This document shows positions 25,668 through 34,041 of a stretch of DNA of 64,000 bases, piece after piece. The translations under genes and the position numbers were made by a program. Below the pieces are notes generated by a model. The model did no database searches, had not been told where the DNA came from, and worked only from the letters and a program-made list of their open reading frames with translations. How positions within the stretch are numbered: the stretch's first letter is position 1; every line of letters starts with the position of its first letter. The stretch comes from Pseudaquidulcibacter sp041917055. Lineage in GTDB: Bacteria; Pseudomonadota; Alphaproteobacteria; Caulobacterales; Aquidulcibacteraceae. Location of the stretch: positions 1-64,000 of the forward strand of contig JAYRYJ010000008.1 in NCBI GenBank assembly GCA_041917055.1, given 5' to 3'.

Positions 25668-25914
25668 TGCTTCGCTCTTCGAGCTACGCATGGCAAGCCA
25701 AAATTTTGCAAAGCAAAATGGCTTGTCAAAGTGGGTCGATTAGAGCGAACATGCCCGACGTAGCCTCGGCGAAGGCGGGCCATTTAGGTTTGGCGTTCAG
25801 CTTGCTTTCGTGAGCTTTGGCGGCACGCAGCCTTCGCGCCTCAATGGCGCTAGTCGCTTCGCTCCGATGGCTTTTGCTGACTGGGCGATATTTTAATAAT
25901 AAAGGAATAAACCA
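25668..25914. repeat. Hairpin-rich spacer between tRNA-Leu and mgtE
   Basis: No gene. CAAGCC (25694-25699) plus ATTTTGC (25703-25709) pair with GCAAAAT plus GGCTTG (25713-25725), a long hairpin with a 3-base bulge that could end tRNA transcription though it has no T run. A second palindromic GC-rich unit runs from GCCCG (25753) to CGGGC (25776-25780), and further TTCG/GCTTCG-rich stems follow to about 25875. These look like small interspersed repeats behind a tRNA gene. Confidence 0.5.
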
Positions 25915-25924
25915 ATGACAGGGG

Positions 25925-27355
25925 ATGGCAGTAATGGATCAAGATACCAAAACCCCTCATGGATTGGCGCATTCGCCTGATATTTCCGTCACTTTCCGTG
26001 ATTTTGCGGAAGACGAGGGCAAAAGAAAACATTTTATAACTTTGATAATCGGTGCGGCGGGTGACCATGACCCGATTGCATTGCGTCGCCTATTATTACC
26101 GCTTCACCCGGTCGAAATAGCCGAGGTTTTGCGTGATTTACCTGAAGAATCTGTACGCACAATAATCAAATTAATCGGCGAGGAATTAGATTCCGAAGTT
26201 TTTGCCGAATTAGACGAAGACACGCGCGAATTCGTGGTCGATATTATGCCGCGCGCCGCCATCGCACGCGCACTAGAAGACCTTGATTCCGACGATGCGG
26301 TCGCTTTTGTCGAAGAATTAGACGATGATGAACGCGCCGAAGTTTTGGCACAAACTTCACAAGAAGTTCGCGCAAGTATCGAAGGCGCATTAAGTTTCGA
26401 AGAAGAAACCGCCGGTCGCCTTATGCAGCGCGAATTTGTGGCGGCACCCGAATTTTGGGACGTGGGCCGAACAATCGATCATATGCGCGCAGTTGGCGAA
26501 GATTTGCCAGATTTATTTTTTGAAATCTATGTGGTTGACCCAAGTTTCAGGCCAATTGGCGCGGTAGCGGTGTCAAAATTAATGCGCGCGCCGCGCGGCA
26601 CTTCTTTAATGGATTTATTGGAAAAACTACACGTCATTATTGAGCCGGAAATGGACCAAGAGGATGTGGCGCACTCTTTCCAAAAATACCATTTGATTTC
26701 CGCACCAGTTGTGGACGAATCTGGTCGTCTGAATGGTATGATTACTGTGGACGACGTGGTTCAGGTTCTTCAAGAGGAAAACCAAGAAGACCTTTTGGCG
26801 CTTGCGGGTGTAAGCGACGCTAGTACTGCAGACAGCGTTTTGGCTTCGATTTCGGCGCGGTTGCCATGGTTGGGCGTTAATCTGATGACGGCTTTGACTG
26901 CGTCTTATTTCGTATCTCATTTTTCGCATCTGATTGAGAAAATCGTTGCTTTGGCGGTATTGATGCCGATTGTCGCGTCACTTGGCGGAAATGCAGGAAC
27001 CCAGACTTTGGCGGTTGCCGTGCGCGCGCTTGCAAGCCGCGAATTAACCCGCAAAAATGCTCCGCGAATAGTTTTTCGGGAGGCTTTTACCGGAATTTTC
27101 AATGGCATGGCAATTGCGGCAATTTTGGCAGCGGTGGCAGGTTTTTGGTTCCATGATTATAAAATCGCTTTAACTATCGGGCTTGCGGTTTTGGTAAATT
27201 TCCTCGCGGCGGGTTTGGCGGGCATTCTTGTGCCTTTAACCCTAAAACGCCTTGACCAGGACCCTGCGGTCTCATCCTCGGTCTTTGTGACTTTTGTTAC
27301 GGATTTGGTTGGGTTTGTCAGTTTCTTGAGCTTGGCGAGTGTGATATTGCTTTGA
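25925..27355 (+). CDS. mgtE: Magnesium transporter MgtE
   Basis: A 476-residue inner-membrane Mg2+ channel. The N-terminal acidic superhelical domain contains LLLPLHPVEIAEVLRDLPEE and repeated DDDE-type acidic segments (about 45-135). Two CBS domains follow (about 150-275: EFWDVGRTIDHMRAVGEDLP and VDESGRLNGMITVDDVVQ). Five membrane helices (about 300-475) include the pore helix region with IVASLGGNAGTQTLAVAVRAL and the conserved aspartate in VTDLVGF. The N domain and CBS gate the channel by Mg2+. The start lies 40 bases after a GC-rich spacer; an alternative ATG is at 25934. Confidence 0.96.
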   Translation: MAVMDQDTKTPHGLAHSPDISVTFRDFAEDEGKRKHFITLIIGAAGDHDPIALRRLLLPLHPVEIAEVLRDLPEESVRTIIKLIGEELDSEVFAELDEDTREFVVDIMPRAAIARALEDLDSDDAVAFVEELDDDERAEVLAQTSQEVRASIEGALSFEEETAGRLMQREFVAAPEFWDVGRTIDHMRAVGEDLPDLFFEIYVVDPSFRPIGAVAVSKLMRAPRGTSLMDLLEKLHVIIEPEMDQEDVAHSFQKYHLISAPVVDESGRLNGMITVDDVVQVLQEENQEDLLALAGVSDASTADSVLASISARLPWLGVNLMTALTASYFVSHFSHLIEKIVALAVLMPIVASLGGNAGTQTLAVAVRALASRELTRKNAPRIVFREAFTGIFNGMAIAAILAAVAGFWFHDYKIALTIGLAVLVNFLAAGLAGILVPLTLKRLDQDPAVSSSVFVTFVTDLVGFVSFLSLASVILL

Positions 27356-27422
27356 TTGGCATAAAACTCGCATCGAAATCGATAGAATTTACCATATTGT
27401 CTGATTTTGAAACAGAATTACC

Positions 27423-28532
27423 ATGTCCAAACTTCAAGTTTCCCGTAAGGGTATTGATTTAATACAAAGTTTCGAAGGTTTTCGTGCCAAGGCCGCGAAA
27501 TTGCGCGACGGCGGTTTTACCGTTGGTTTTGGCCACAAAACCACTGCGCGCGAGGGAATGGTCGTAAATCGTGAACAGGCCGAAGAATTATTGCGTTGGG
27601 ACATTGCCCCAATCGAAGACGCAATTCGCCAAAATGTTTTTGCGCCTATGAATCAAAACCAATTCGACGCTCTTGCCAGTTTTGTATTCAATATCGGAAT
27701 TGAAGATTTCAAAAAATCGGAAGTTTTGAAACATCTGAACCAGGGTGAAAATATTTCGGCGGCCTTGGAACTTGGCGCATGGCGACGTGCCCAAATCAAT
27801 GGGCAACAGATTGTGATTGACGCGTTGGTGCGTCGTCGCGCACAAGAGGCGGCACTTTTTCTTGAAACCATAGGCCCAAGACCTGCTGCACCAAGCCCGA
27901 TTGTTCGCCCGATGCTTGATTATGGTGCGTCTTTATTAGTGCCAAAGCCCGAAAATATTAAAGAAATTGAATTTGCGCCTGATAGCGCAGACCCCGCTAT
28001 AAGAGTCACCGAAAAAGCGCCGATAACAACGTCAATTGCTGAAAATATTGGTCTGAAAGAGGAAAACATTAGTTCAGACGAGCTTTCGCCTTTTCCAACT
28101 TCGTTCGAAGGCAGAGAAATTGAAGCGAAAGAAATCAAAATCGCGCCCGAAGAGATTTTGCCACAACCTGAAACCAAATTCGATGAAATCGAGGCTGCGA
28201 ATAATGTAAAAAATACGGATTTAGAAATCGCCAATGATGTGGAAAACGCTCCTTTGCCGGAAGCCACACCGATTGAGATGCCGAAAGCCCAAGAGAAAAT
28301 TGCAAGAAATTCAAAACTCTCAATTGATCCTTTCACTGCTTTCGTGATTTTTGCGGGCCTAATTGCATTTTTGGTTGGTGGCTATGAAACTTATATACAG
28401 GGTATTCTAAGCAAGGGGCTTTTCGCCACTGCATTGAATAGCAACCAGATTTTCATTCTAATGACCACAATTGTCGGCTTTGTCGCCGCCGCATTAGCGA
28501 CACTTGGCCTATTTGCCGACGAAGGCGAATGA
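27423..28532 (+). CDS. Phage-type lysozyme (GH24) with membrane-anchored C-terminus
   Basis: A 369-residue protein. Residues 1-150 form a GH24 muramidase: catalytic Glu18 in IQSFEGF, Asp29 and Thr33 in RDGGFTVGFGHK, and later the typical FDALASFVFNIG and VRRRAQEAALF. After that comes a 170-residue linker rich in Glu, Pro and Ile (about 160-305) and then two hydrophobic helices at about 306-328 and 342-363, the ending ATLGLFADEGE. There is no signal peptide. The layout resembles chromosomal lysozyme-like proteins of alphaproteobacteria rather than a phage lysis cassette: no holin or spanin genes are next to it. It could remodel the cell wall or be a domesticated phage gene. Confidence 0.82.
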   Translation: MSKLQVSRKGIDLIQSFEGFRAKAAKLRDGGFTVGFGHKTTAREGMVVNREQAEELLRWDIAPIEDAIRQNVFAPMNQNQFDALASFVFNIGIEDFKKSEVLKHLNQGENISAALELGAWRRAQINGQQIVIDALVRRRAQEAALFLETIGPRPAAPSPIVRPMLDYGASLLVPKPENIKEIEFAPDSADPAIRVTEKAPITTSIAENIGLKEENISSDELSPFPTSFEGREIEAKEIKIAPEEILPQPETKFDEIEAANNVKNTDLEIANDVENAPLPEATPIEMPKAQEKIARNSKLSIDPFTAFVIFAGLIAFLVGGYETYIQGILSKGLFATALNSNQIFILMTTIVGFVAAALATLGLFADEGE

Positions 28533-28599
28533 TTGCGTATTTTTTGAAAATCGTGAAATAAATATTGGCAATTGTTGAGATTTGGGTCATAAATAACCT

Positions 28600-29769
28600 A
28601 TGACTGATTTCCCGCAACTTGACTTAGACCTTTCCGAAACTGCCCTTGAAATTCGCGATATGGTGGCAAAATTCTGCGCCGCCGAAATTGCGCCGCGCGC
28701 CGCCGAAATTGACAAAAATGATGCTTTCCCGCGCGATTTATGGCCCAAATTGGGTGAAATGGGTCTTTTGGGCATTACAGTTCCGGAGGAAGATGGTGGA
28801 ACCGGCCTTGGTTATCTCGAACATTGCATAGTGATGGAAGAAATTTCGCGTGCTTCGGCATCTGTTGGTCTCTCTTATGGTGCGCATTCCAATCTTTGCG
28901 TTAATCAATTGCGGCGATGGGGTAATGCGGAGCAAAAAGCAAAATATCTGCCTAAACTTATTTCCGGTGAACATGTTGGTGCACTCGCAATGAGTGAGGT
29001 AGGGGCGGGGTCTGATGTTGTTTCCATGAAACTTCGCGCCGATAAAAAGGGGGACAAATACGTCCTTAATGGCGGCAAATTTTGGATTACCAATGCCAAA
29101 GAAGCCGATGTTCTGATTGTATATGCCAAAACCGAACCCGATGCCCACCAAAAAGGGATTACTGCTTTCATAATTGAAAAAGACTTCGCGGGTTTTTCAG
29201 TGGCGCAAAGCCTCGATAAATTGGGAATGCGCGGTTCGCCGACCGGTGAATTGGTATTTGAAAATTGCGAAGTGCCCGAAGAGAATGTCATGGGGCCAAT
29301 AAATGGCGGTGTTGGCGTATTAATGAGTGGCCTTGATTATGAGCGCGCGGTTTTGTCAGCAGGGCCCTTGGGCATTATGCAAGCATGTATGGATATTGCC
29401 GTTCCTTATTTGCATGAACGCAAGCAATTCGGGCAGTCCATTGGCGAGTTTCAGCTTATGCAGGGCAAAATCGCCGATATGTATGTCGCACTTTCGACTT
29501 CGCGCGCCTATGTCTATGCGGTGGCGCGCGCGTGTGACAAGGGCGCAAATGCGCGCAAAGATGCAGCAGGGGCAATCCTTTATGCCGCCGAATGCGCCAC
29601 CAAACTCGCATTAGAAACCATACAGATTCTAGGCGGTTCCGGCTATATAAACGAAAACCCGACAGGGCGACTTTTGCGCGATGCCAAATTATACGAAATC
29701 GGCGCAGGAACATCAGAAATCCGCAGATGGTTGATTGGGCGCGAGATTTTTATAGGGACAAGGCCTTAA
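28600..29769 (+). CDS. ivd: Isovaleryl-CoA dehydrogenase
   Basis: An FAD-dependent acyl-CoA dehydrogenase of leucine catabolism (isovaleryl-CoA to 3-methylcrotonyl-CoA). Length 389 residues is typical. The isovaleryl-specific feature is the catalytic Glu placed early, in GLDYERAVLSAGPLGIMQA (about residue 245), as in human IVD and unlike most family members where it is near the C-terminus. Other family blocks are LAMSEVGAGSDVVSMK, GGKFWITNAKEADVLIVYAK, RKQFGQSIGEFQLMQGK and ILGGSGYINE with LRDAKLYEIGAGTSEIRR. The gene stands alone. A diverged copy of its last about 136 bases occurs 1.3 kb downstream (30953-31088). Confidence 0.95.
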   Translation: MTDFPQLDLDLSETALEIRDMVAKFCAAEIAPRAAEIDKNDAFPRDLWPKLGEMGLLGITVPEEDGGTGLGYLEHCIVMEEISRASASVGLSYGAHSNLCVNQLRRWGNAEQKAKYLPKLISGEHVGALAMSEVGAGSDVVSMKLRADKKGDKYVLNGGKFWITNAKEADVLIVYAKTEPDAHQKGITAFIIEKDFAGFSVAQSLDKLGMRGSPTGELVFENCEVPEENVMGPINGGVGVLMSGLDYERAVLSAGPLGIMQACMDIAVPYLHERKQFGQSIGEFQLMQGKIADMYVALSTSRAYVYAVARACDKGANARKDAAGAILYAAECATKLALETIQILGGSGYINENPTGRLLRDAKLYEIGAGTSEIRRWLIGREIFIGTRP

Positions 29770-29844
29770 GCAATCGGCAATTGAAACCGTTTCAAATTAT
29801 TGCCACAATTGTATTTCATTTTGATGGGAGTTGTGGAGGTGGCA

Positions 29845-30927
29845 ATGAGGAATTCATTTTTAATTTTGGCATTGGCGGGGTTTGTCTTGGCGGGGGCCAA
29901 TGCATATTCGCAAACACTTCCTGAAAAAGAAACGGGCTGGGAAATTACGAAAGATGGGTCAGCATATTATAGTGTTCACTCGCGATTTTTGTGCCCTTTT
30001 AAACTCTCGCCCGAATATGAATTAACCAAAGCTCATAATTTTGAGGGAACGCCTGATGTCGGTTGCACTTATGAAAGTCATACAAAAGGCGATTATACGA
30101 CTTTTTATCTTTATCCGGTAAGCCAATTCTCAATTGATGACGAAATTGAAGGCACTTCCAAGCCGATTCTGAAAATGAAAACTAATACTAATAATTTCGT
30201 GACAAGCTCTATTAGTTCTGAATTTGCCAATGCCAAGATTATCGGAAAATCAATAAGTGCGAAAAGCCAAAGTGAGAATAAGACAGAAGCTATAACCCTG
30301 TTTGACTATGCAAATTTTCGTTTGAAAGTCCGCGAAACTTATTTTGGCGACCAAACCGGCCCTGCAACACTTTCAAAGAATTTCTTTTCAATTCAGAAGG
30401 AAGCCGCGCAAAATATTATGGTTTGCGAGACAATTTCAAGGCTCAATAAAACAGAGGCCAAAACTGGCGGAAAAATGATGGCTGCCATTTTGGGCGGCAC
30501 TTATGTTACGAGTTTGATGTCCGGCGAAAAAAAGAAATCTTCGACTTCAACTAATAAGCAATTGCCTGCAAATACTTGTGTTTTGTCGTCCGGCAATGAT
30601 GGTGGCGGAAAATCAGTTAGCGTTCGCGCCTCAACCAATCCGACTTTGCCTTATTTTGTTGTTTTTGAAAAAGGCGGCATGAATTTTGAAATGGGAATTG
30701 GCGCAATTATTGACGCCGAAGCAAAGGATTCACCAATCTATTTCTCTTATAAAATCGAAGGCGATATTGGCTTTGTTTATGATTATTTTGAGTCCTTGCC
30801 ATCAGTCGATCAAGCGCTTGATGTTTTTAGCGGCATTTTTTCCGGCGATACAAAACCCGCCGCAAGCGCAAGTTTGAGCGAAAAGGGCGAGGTTCAAATT
30901 AGTATTGATTCTTCGATTGTGCAGTAA
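29845..30927 (+). CDS. Hypothetical exported protein
   Basis: About 360 residues from an ATG at 29845 with an excellent GGAGG 7-11 bases upstream; the longer frame starts at a TTG inside the ivd spacer. The N-terminus (MRNSFLILALAGFVLAGANA) is a Sec signal peptide. The mature protein has polar repeats of Thr, Ser and Asn, a glycine-rich GGKMMAAILGGTYVTSLMSG that could be amphipathic or membrane-inserting (about residues 210-230), and a Cys pair (CVLSSGN and the earlier CPF). No family recognised. It is bracketed by ivd on one side and the decayed ivd 3' end on the other, so it appears to be cargo inserted between them. Confidence 0.55.
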   Translation: MRNSFLILALAGFVLAGANAYSQTLPEKETGWEITKDGSAYYSVHSRFLCPFKLSPEYELTKAHNFEGTPDVGCTYESHTKGDYTTFYLYPVSQFSIDDEIEGTSKPILKMKTNTNNFVTSSISSEFANAKIIGKSISAKSQSENKTEAITLFDYANFRLKVRETYFGDQTGPATLSKNFFSIQKEAAQNIMVCETISRLNKTEAKTGGKMMAAILGGTYVTSLMSGEKKKSSTSTNKQLPANTCVLSSGNDGGGKSVSVRASTNPTLPYFVVFEKGGMNFEMGIGAIIDAEAKDSPIYFSYKIEGDIGFVYDYFESLPSVDQALDVFSGIFSGDTKPAASASLSEKGEVQISIDSSIVQ

Positions 30928-30944
30928 GAAAAATATTGCTACGC

Positions 30945-31100
30945 CAAATCATATACGGTTTTGGTCACATAAACTAAAATCCACCATAGCGCTTTATGTG
31001 CGATGTCAAACTTTGTGAAATCGGGGCGGGAAAATCAGAAATCCGCAAATGGTTAATGGGACGAGAGATTTTTAAGGGGACTCGGCCTAAAAATAAATAG
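30945..31100 (+). pseudogene. Decayed duplicate of the 3' end of ivd
   Basis: Bases 30953-31088 align without a gap to ivd 29631-29766 (offset 1322) with 34 mismatches by hand count, about 75% identity. Weak similarity continues to about 30945. The old reading frame encodes the tail KLCEIGAGKSEIRKWLMGRE, then IFKGTRP, against KLYEIGAGTSEIRRWLIGRE and IFIGTRP in ivd, but it contains two in-frame stops (TAA, TAG) and has lost the normal stop (TAA to AAA), reading on to TAG at 31098-31100. There is no start codon or 5' part. It is the closing end of a block carrying the 29845-30927 gene. Confidence 0.92.
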
Positions 31101-31105
31101 ATAAA

Positions 31106-31251
31106 TCAGATATTTATGCCGATTTCACTTTTCAACTGCAAAAAGTTTTGGCTTAAATTTCGCAAAAGTCAGATATTTCGGCGTTTTTTGCCCCAAAAAC
31201 CGAAATAATTCAGCTACTTAACCCAACTGCAAAAAGTATGGCGCTTAAATT
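31106..31251 (+). repeat. Two pairs of direct repeats upstream of the 31306 gene
   Basis: TCAGATATTT occurs at 31106-31115 and 31169-31178. CAACTGCAAAAAGT with following TTAAATT occurs at 31133-31160 and 31224-31251 (a few mismatches in the middle). Order is A-B-A'-B'. This gives a partly duplicated AT-rich upstream region, possibly a duplicated promoter or binding sites. The rest of 31101-31305 holds nothing else recognisable. Confidence 0.6.
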
Positions 31252-31305
31252 AAGCTAAAGCCTGTTAGCACTGTCGAGTTCAATTCGACGGCGAAAGGAA
31301 AGCAA

Positions 31306-31731
31306 ATGACAAAGCGACCAATTAAAGGAATGTGTTCAGTCTGCAATAAAATCGGCACAAGTTTTTTGGATCAATACAAAAGACACAGATTCTATTGTGA
31401 AGAGCATTTAGAAAGCAAAATTCAAGAAATCGACAGTTTCAAAAAGAAGCAAAGACGTTATCGTAATGGCTTTGCATTGGCTTTGCGGCTTCTTAAAGTC
31501 TATGGTTATTTAGATCAAAAACTGCTTTCGAGAAAAATCCAGATGAGTGGCTGGGAATATGCGACCGTTTTAGCGGCGTTCATGGTGCCGGATTCTGGTT
31601 TTGCCATTGTAACGGCTGGTAATCTTGGACGATGCGCAAAGCCGCACCAACGAATACTCAATAAACAGCAACTCCCCATCTATACTGAAAAAATGCTCGC
31701 CAAGTATGGCATTCAATATGAGGGCGAGTAG
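31306..31731 (+). CDS. Hypothetical protein with N-terminal Cys/His pattern
   Basis: A 141-residue basic protein. The N-terminus has CSVCNKIG and, 20 residues on, FYCEEHLE, giving C-x2-C...C-x2-H spacing of a small treble-clef or zinc-ribbon motif. The rest (KKQRRYRNGFALALRLLKVY, then YTEKMLAKYGIQYEGE) is not recognised. A GGAAAG ribosome-binding site precedes the ATG. It begins an accessory stretch of three unknown small genes after the ivd remnant. Confidence 0.6.
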   Translation: MTKRPIKGMCSVCNKIGTSFLDQYKRHRFYCEEHLESKIQEIDSFKKKQRRYRNGFALALRLLKVYGYLDQKLLSRKIQMSGWEYATVLAAFMVPDSGFAIVTAGNLGRCAKPHQRILNKQQLPIYTEKMLAKYGIQYEGE

Positions 31732-31853
31732 TGGATGCGGCAATCATAGCGCACGTCCGTTTTTGACGTAAATTTGTGTTATTATGGCTGTGCAGAGTCT
31801 GTTTACTATTTTAAGATGGCTCAAAATAGTCTTTTTACAATGGAGTGAATCTA

Positions 31854-32435
31854 ATGTCTCCCGAAGAAACTAAGAAATTGCTTGAAAGATTTCCACTAAT
31901 ATATAGCGGTTATTATCTGCCGGAGGAAGAATCTTTGATGTCGCGCGGCTTTCAGTGCGGCGATGGTTGGTTTAAATTAATTTGGCAATTGTCAATGGAA
32001 ATTGAGACCCAGTCTAAAGCGCTGGGTATTGACGTGCCGCAAGCGTGTGAAATCAAACAAAAAATGGGTGGCTTGACCTATCGAATTGATTCAAACCACC
32101 CAATTTTTTCCGAAATTATTAGTGAAGCGGCAGAATTGTCGCTCATTATTTGTGAAAAATGTGGTCGGCATGGAAAATGGATGCGAAAACCGGGCTTACT
32201 TCAAGTCCTTTGCGAAAAGCATGGCAAAGGTTTCGAACCAATCGATCAAGAAATGCGAAACAAAGACGCCGAAATAGCTAATGCAATTGAAGGATTAGAA
32301 AGCAATCTGGAAAAAGCAAAGGCGATATATTCAATTTTGGGTTATATTAGTGTATCAATAACTCAAAGGAAATTGAAGATTGGGTATGAGGAAGCTTGTG
32401 AAATTCACGAGCTGACTGCACCCAACGAATATTAA
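31854..32435 (+). CDS. Hypothetical protein of the GDGW-KEKFGGL-type family, with Cys-rich motif
   Basis: About 193 residues from ATG 31854 (a GTG at 31845 is an alternative; GGAG lies in front of the ATG). It contains CGDGWFKLIWQL, then IKQKMGGLTYRI, then LIICEKCGRHGKW and LCEKHG. The order G-D-G-W...(V/I)K-x-K-x-GGL-x-Y...C-x-x-CG...LC-x-x-H is a common pattern in short proteins scattered through proteobacterial and phage genomes, whose function is unknown; some sit beside toxins as immunity-like genes. The four Cys/His positions suggest one bound zinc. The C-terminal 45 residues are a long helix. Confidence 0.6.
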   Translation: MSPEETKKLLERFPLIYSGYYLPEEESLMSRGFQCGDGWFKLIWQLSMEIETQSKALGIDVPQACEIKQKMGGLTYRIDSNHPIFSEIISEAAELSLIICEKCGRHGKWMRKPGLLQVLCEKHGKGFEPIDQEMRNKDAEIANAIEGLESNLEKAKAIYSILGYISVSITQRKLKIGYEEACEIHELTAPNEY

Positions 32436-32450
32436 TCTAACTAAATCTAA

Positions 32451-33194
32451 ATGCGGAATTGTGCAAAGAAAATGAAAATGCCAAACCAAAAATTGTCCAA
32501 GATTCATGAGCGAATGGTTTCTCTTATGAACGTACTTGTTGAAAAAGAAACCGACGACATAGCAAAGAAGCGGTGGCATTATAGTGGTCAATTCATCAGC
32601 GGAAAATTAGATAGTACAGAAATCCTGTTTCTTGGAATAAATCCCGGTTTCAGTCCGGGGGAAGATAAATTGGAAAATTGGAAACCTGAGACGTTTCCAG
32701 AACCGGCTAGCGAGTTTGGCGACATTGTGTGCGACTACATAAACCAATTTGATTATAAATGCCCTTTGGCAACGAGGATCTCCGAGATAATTTTTGGCGG
32801 GGACAACTCCCAATTCAGAGATTGTGCGGAGACTTCATTCTATTCTTATTTCGCAACACCCAACCTAGGCATTTTAGAAACTATGTTGAATAAGATTTCT
32901 CAAGAGGATTCCGATGCTCACGACGCGATTATGCAAGATTTAAGGGAAATAATACTTGATGAAATCAAGCCCAAGAAAATTATTTGTATTGGCGTCTCGA
33001 CCTTCGATTCATTTATTTGGAATTTCAAAATCCCTTACGACAATAACCTTGCTCATAAATCGAATGGCAGGCGATATCTTTTGGAGACGGAAGTTTCAGG
33101 GATTCCCGTTGTAGGAATAATCCATTTGTCGGGTGGGCGCCCCAATTCGCATATGAAGGAACACTTGGCGGAATTTTTCGCAAAATGGATATAA
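32451..33194 (+). CDS. Uracil-DNA-glycosylase-superfamily-like protein
   Basis: A 247-residue protein. The core shows ILFLGINPGFSPGEDKLENW near residue 60, equivalent to the UDG motif 1 strand and loop, then a long region KPKKIICIGVSTFDSFIW (Rossmann-like strand) and VVGIIHLSGGRPNSH near the end, equivalent to the H-P-S/leucine loop of motif 2. Only these motifs match, so it may be a UDG-fold hydrolase of another type rather than a repair glycosylase. It is preceded by 15 bases to the previous gene, suggesting an operon with the two zinc-motif genes. It is AT-rich, like its neighbours. Confidence 0.6.
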   Translation: MRNCAKKMKMPNQKLSKIHERMVSLMNVLVEKETDDIAKKRWHYSGQFISGKLDSTEILFLGINPGFSPGEDKLENWKPETFPEPASEFGDIVCDYINQFDYKCPLATRISEIIFGGDNSQFRDCAETSFYSYFATPNLGILETMLNKISQEDSDAHDAIMQDLREIILDEIKPKKIICIGVSTFDSFIWNFKIPYDNNLAHKSNGRRYLLETEVSGIPVVGIIHLSGGRPNSHMKEHLAEFFAKWI

Positions 33195-33211
33195 GAGGAG
33201 ACTTGACCCTG

Positions 33212-33233
33212 GTGTATTGGCGTGGTAATACAC
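33212..33233. promoter_or_regulatory. Inverted repeat upstream of the DUF4386 gene
   Basis: GTGTATT (33212-33218) and AATACAC (33227-33233) form a perfect 7-base inverted repeat with an 8-base spacer. CGCAATTA repeats directly just after it. This is the size of an operator for a dimeric regulator; no regulator gene is adjacent. Confidence 0.4.
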
Positions 33234-33271
33234 TGCGCAATTAATGGTTCGCAATTAGGTCAGGGGAAAAA

Positions 33272-33991
33272 ATGTCGAAAACAAATGCCGTTTTGGCGGG
33301 TGCGCAATCTTCGCAAACTACTTCAATAAACGCAATCGCCCGAATTGGTGGGTTTGCCTATTTAGGTGTCATAGTATTTGCACTTTTTGCAGAAGCTTAT
33401 GTTCGTGGGTCGATTGTTGATTTTTCAGACCTTAGCAAAATGTCAAAAGACATTGTTGCCCAAGCAGGTTTGTGGCGTCTTGGCATGGTGTCTGATGTTT
33501 TTACTATTGCATGCGATTTGATTGTTGCCGCGACGTTCTATGTACTTCTTAAGCCCGCCGCCCCGACGATTTCAATAAGTGCAGCTTTCATAAGAATTAG
33601 CGCGGTCACAGTTTTGGCGGTCGGCTCAATTTTCCATTTTGTTCCGCTATTATTATTGTCAAATCCTGCGCAATATGGAGCTTTCAGTTCGGAGCAATTG
33701 GCACAACTCTCTGCTCTATCAATTAAAATCCACAATGAAGCGTATCATGTTAGTCTGATATTATTCGGTTTGAATTGTATATTATTGGGGATTGGTTTCT
33801 TTAAATCAAAACTTATTCCAAATTGGATTTCGATTATGCTTGGGGTATGTGGCTTCGCTTATTTTTTTAATAGTGTAGCCCATTATATCGCACCAAAATT
33901 ATTGGGCGATTTAAGCACTTTCTTTTTATTATATTGCTTGATTGCGGAAGGTTCTTTGACGCTTTGGCTAATATTCAAGGGTGTGAAATAA
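33272..33991 (+). CDS. DUF4386 family membrane protein
   Basis: A 239-residue protein with six to seven hydrophobic helices. The opening NAIARIGGFAYLGVIVFALFAE, the region GLWRLGMVSDVFTIACDLIVA, and LILFGLNCILLGIGFFKSKLIP with the end ILGVCGFAYFFN follow the DUF4386 pattern (an early 'RIAGxxYL' helix, WRLG loop, LF-x-G-L-x-x-L-x-G). Function unknown; members are often neighbours of ECF sigma factors and stress regulators. It lies alone between accessory genes and the TVP38 gene. GGGG provides the ribosome-binding site. Confidence 0.78.
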   Translation: MSKTNAVLAGAQSSQTTSINAIARIGGFAYLGVIVFALFAEAYVRGSIVDFSDLSKMSKDIVAQAGLWRLGMVSDVFTIACDLIVAATFYVLLKPAAPTISISAAFIRISAVTVLAVGSIFHFVPLLLLSNPAQYGAFSSEQLAQLSALSIKIHNEAYHVSLILFGLNCILLGIGFFKSKLIPNWISIMLGVCGFAYFFNSVAHYIAPKLLGDLSTFFLLYCLIAEGSLTLWLIFKGVK

Positions 33992-34041
33992 ATGTGCTTT
34001 GCACGATTTCAAAAACTCCTGAAATTGTCTAGACTAATTTA

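Noticed and set aside
27423..28532. Prophage lysis module
   Set aside because: No holin, terminase, portal or integrase; flanked by mgtE and ivd.
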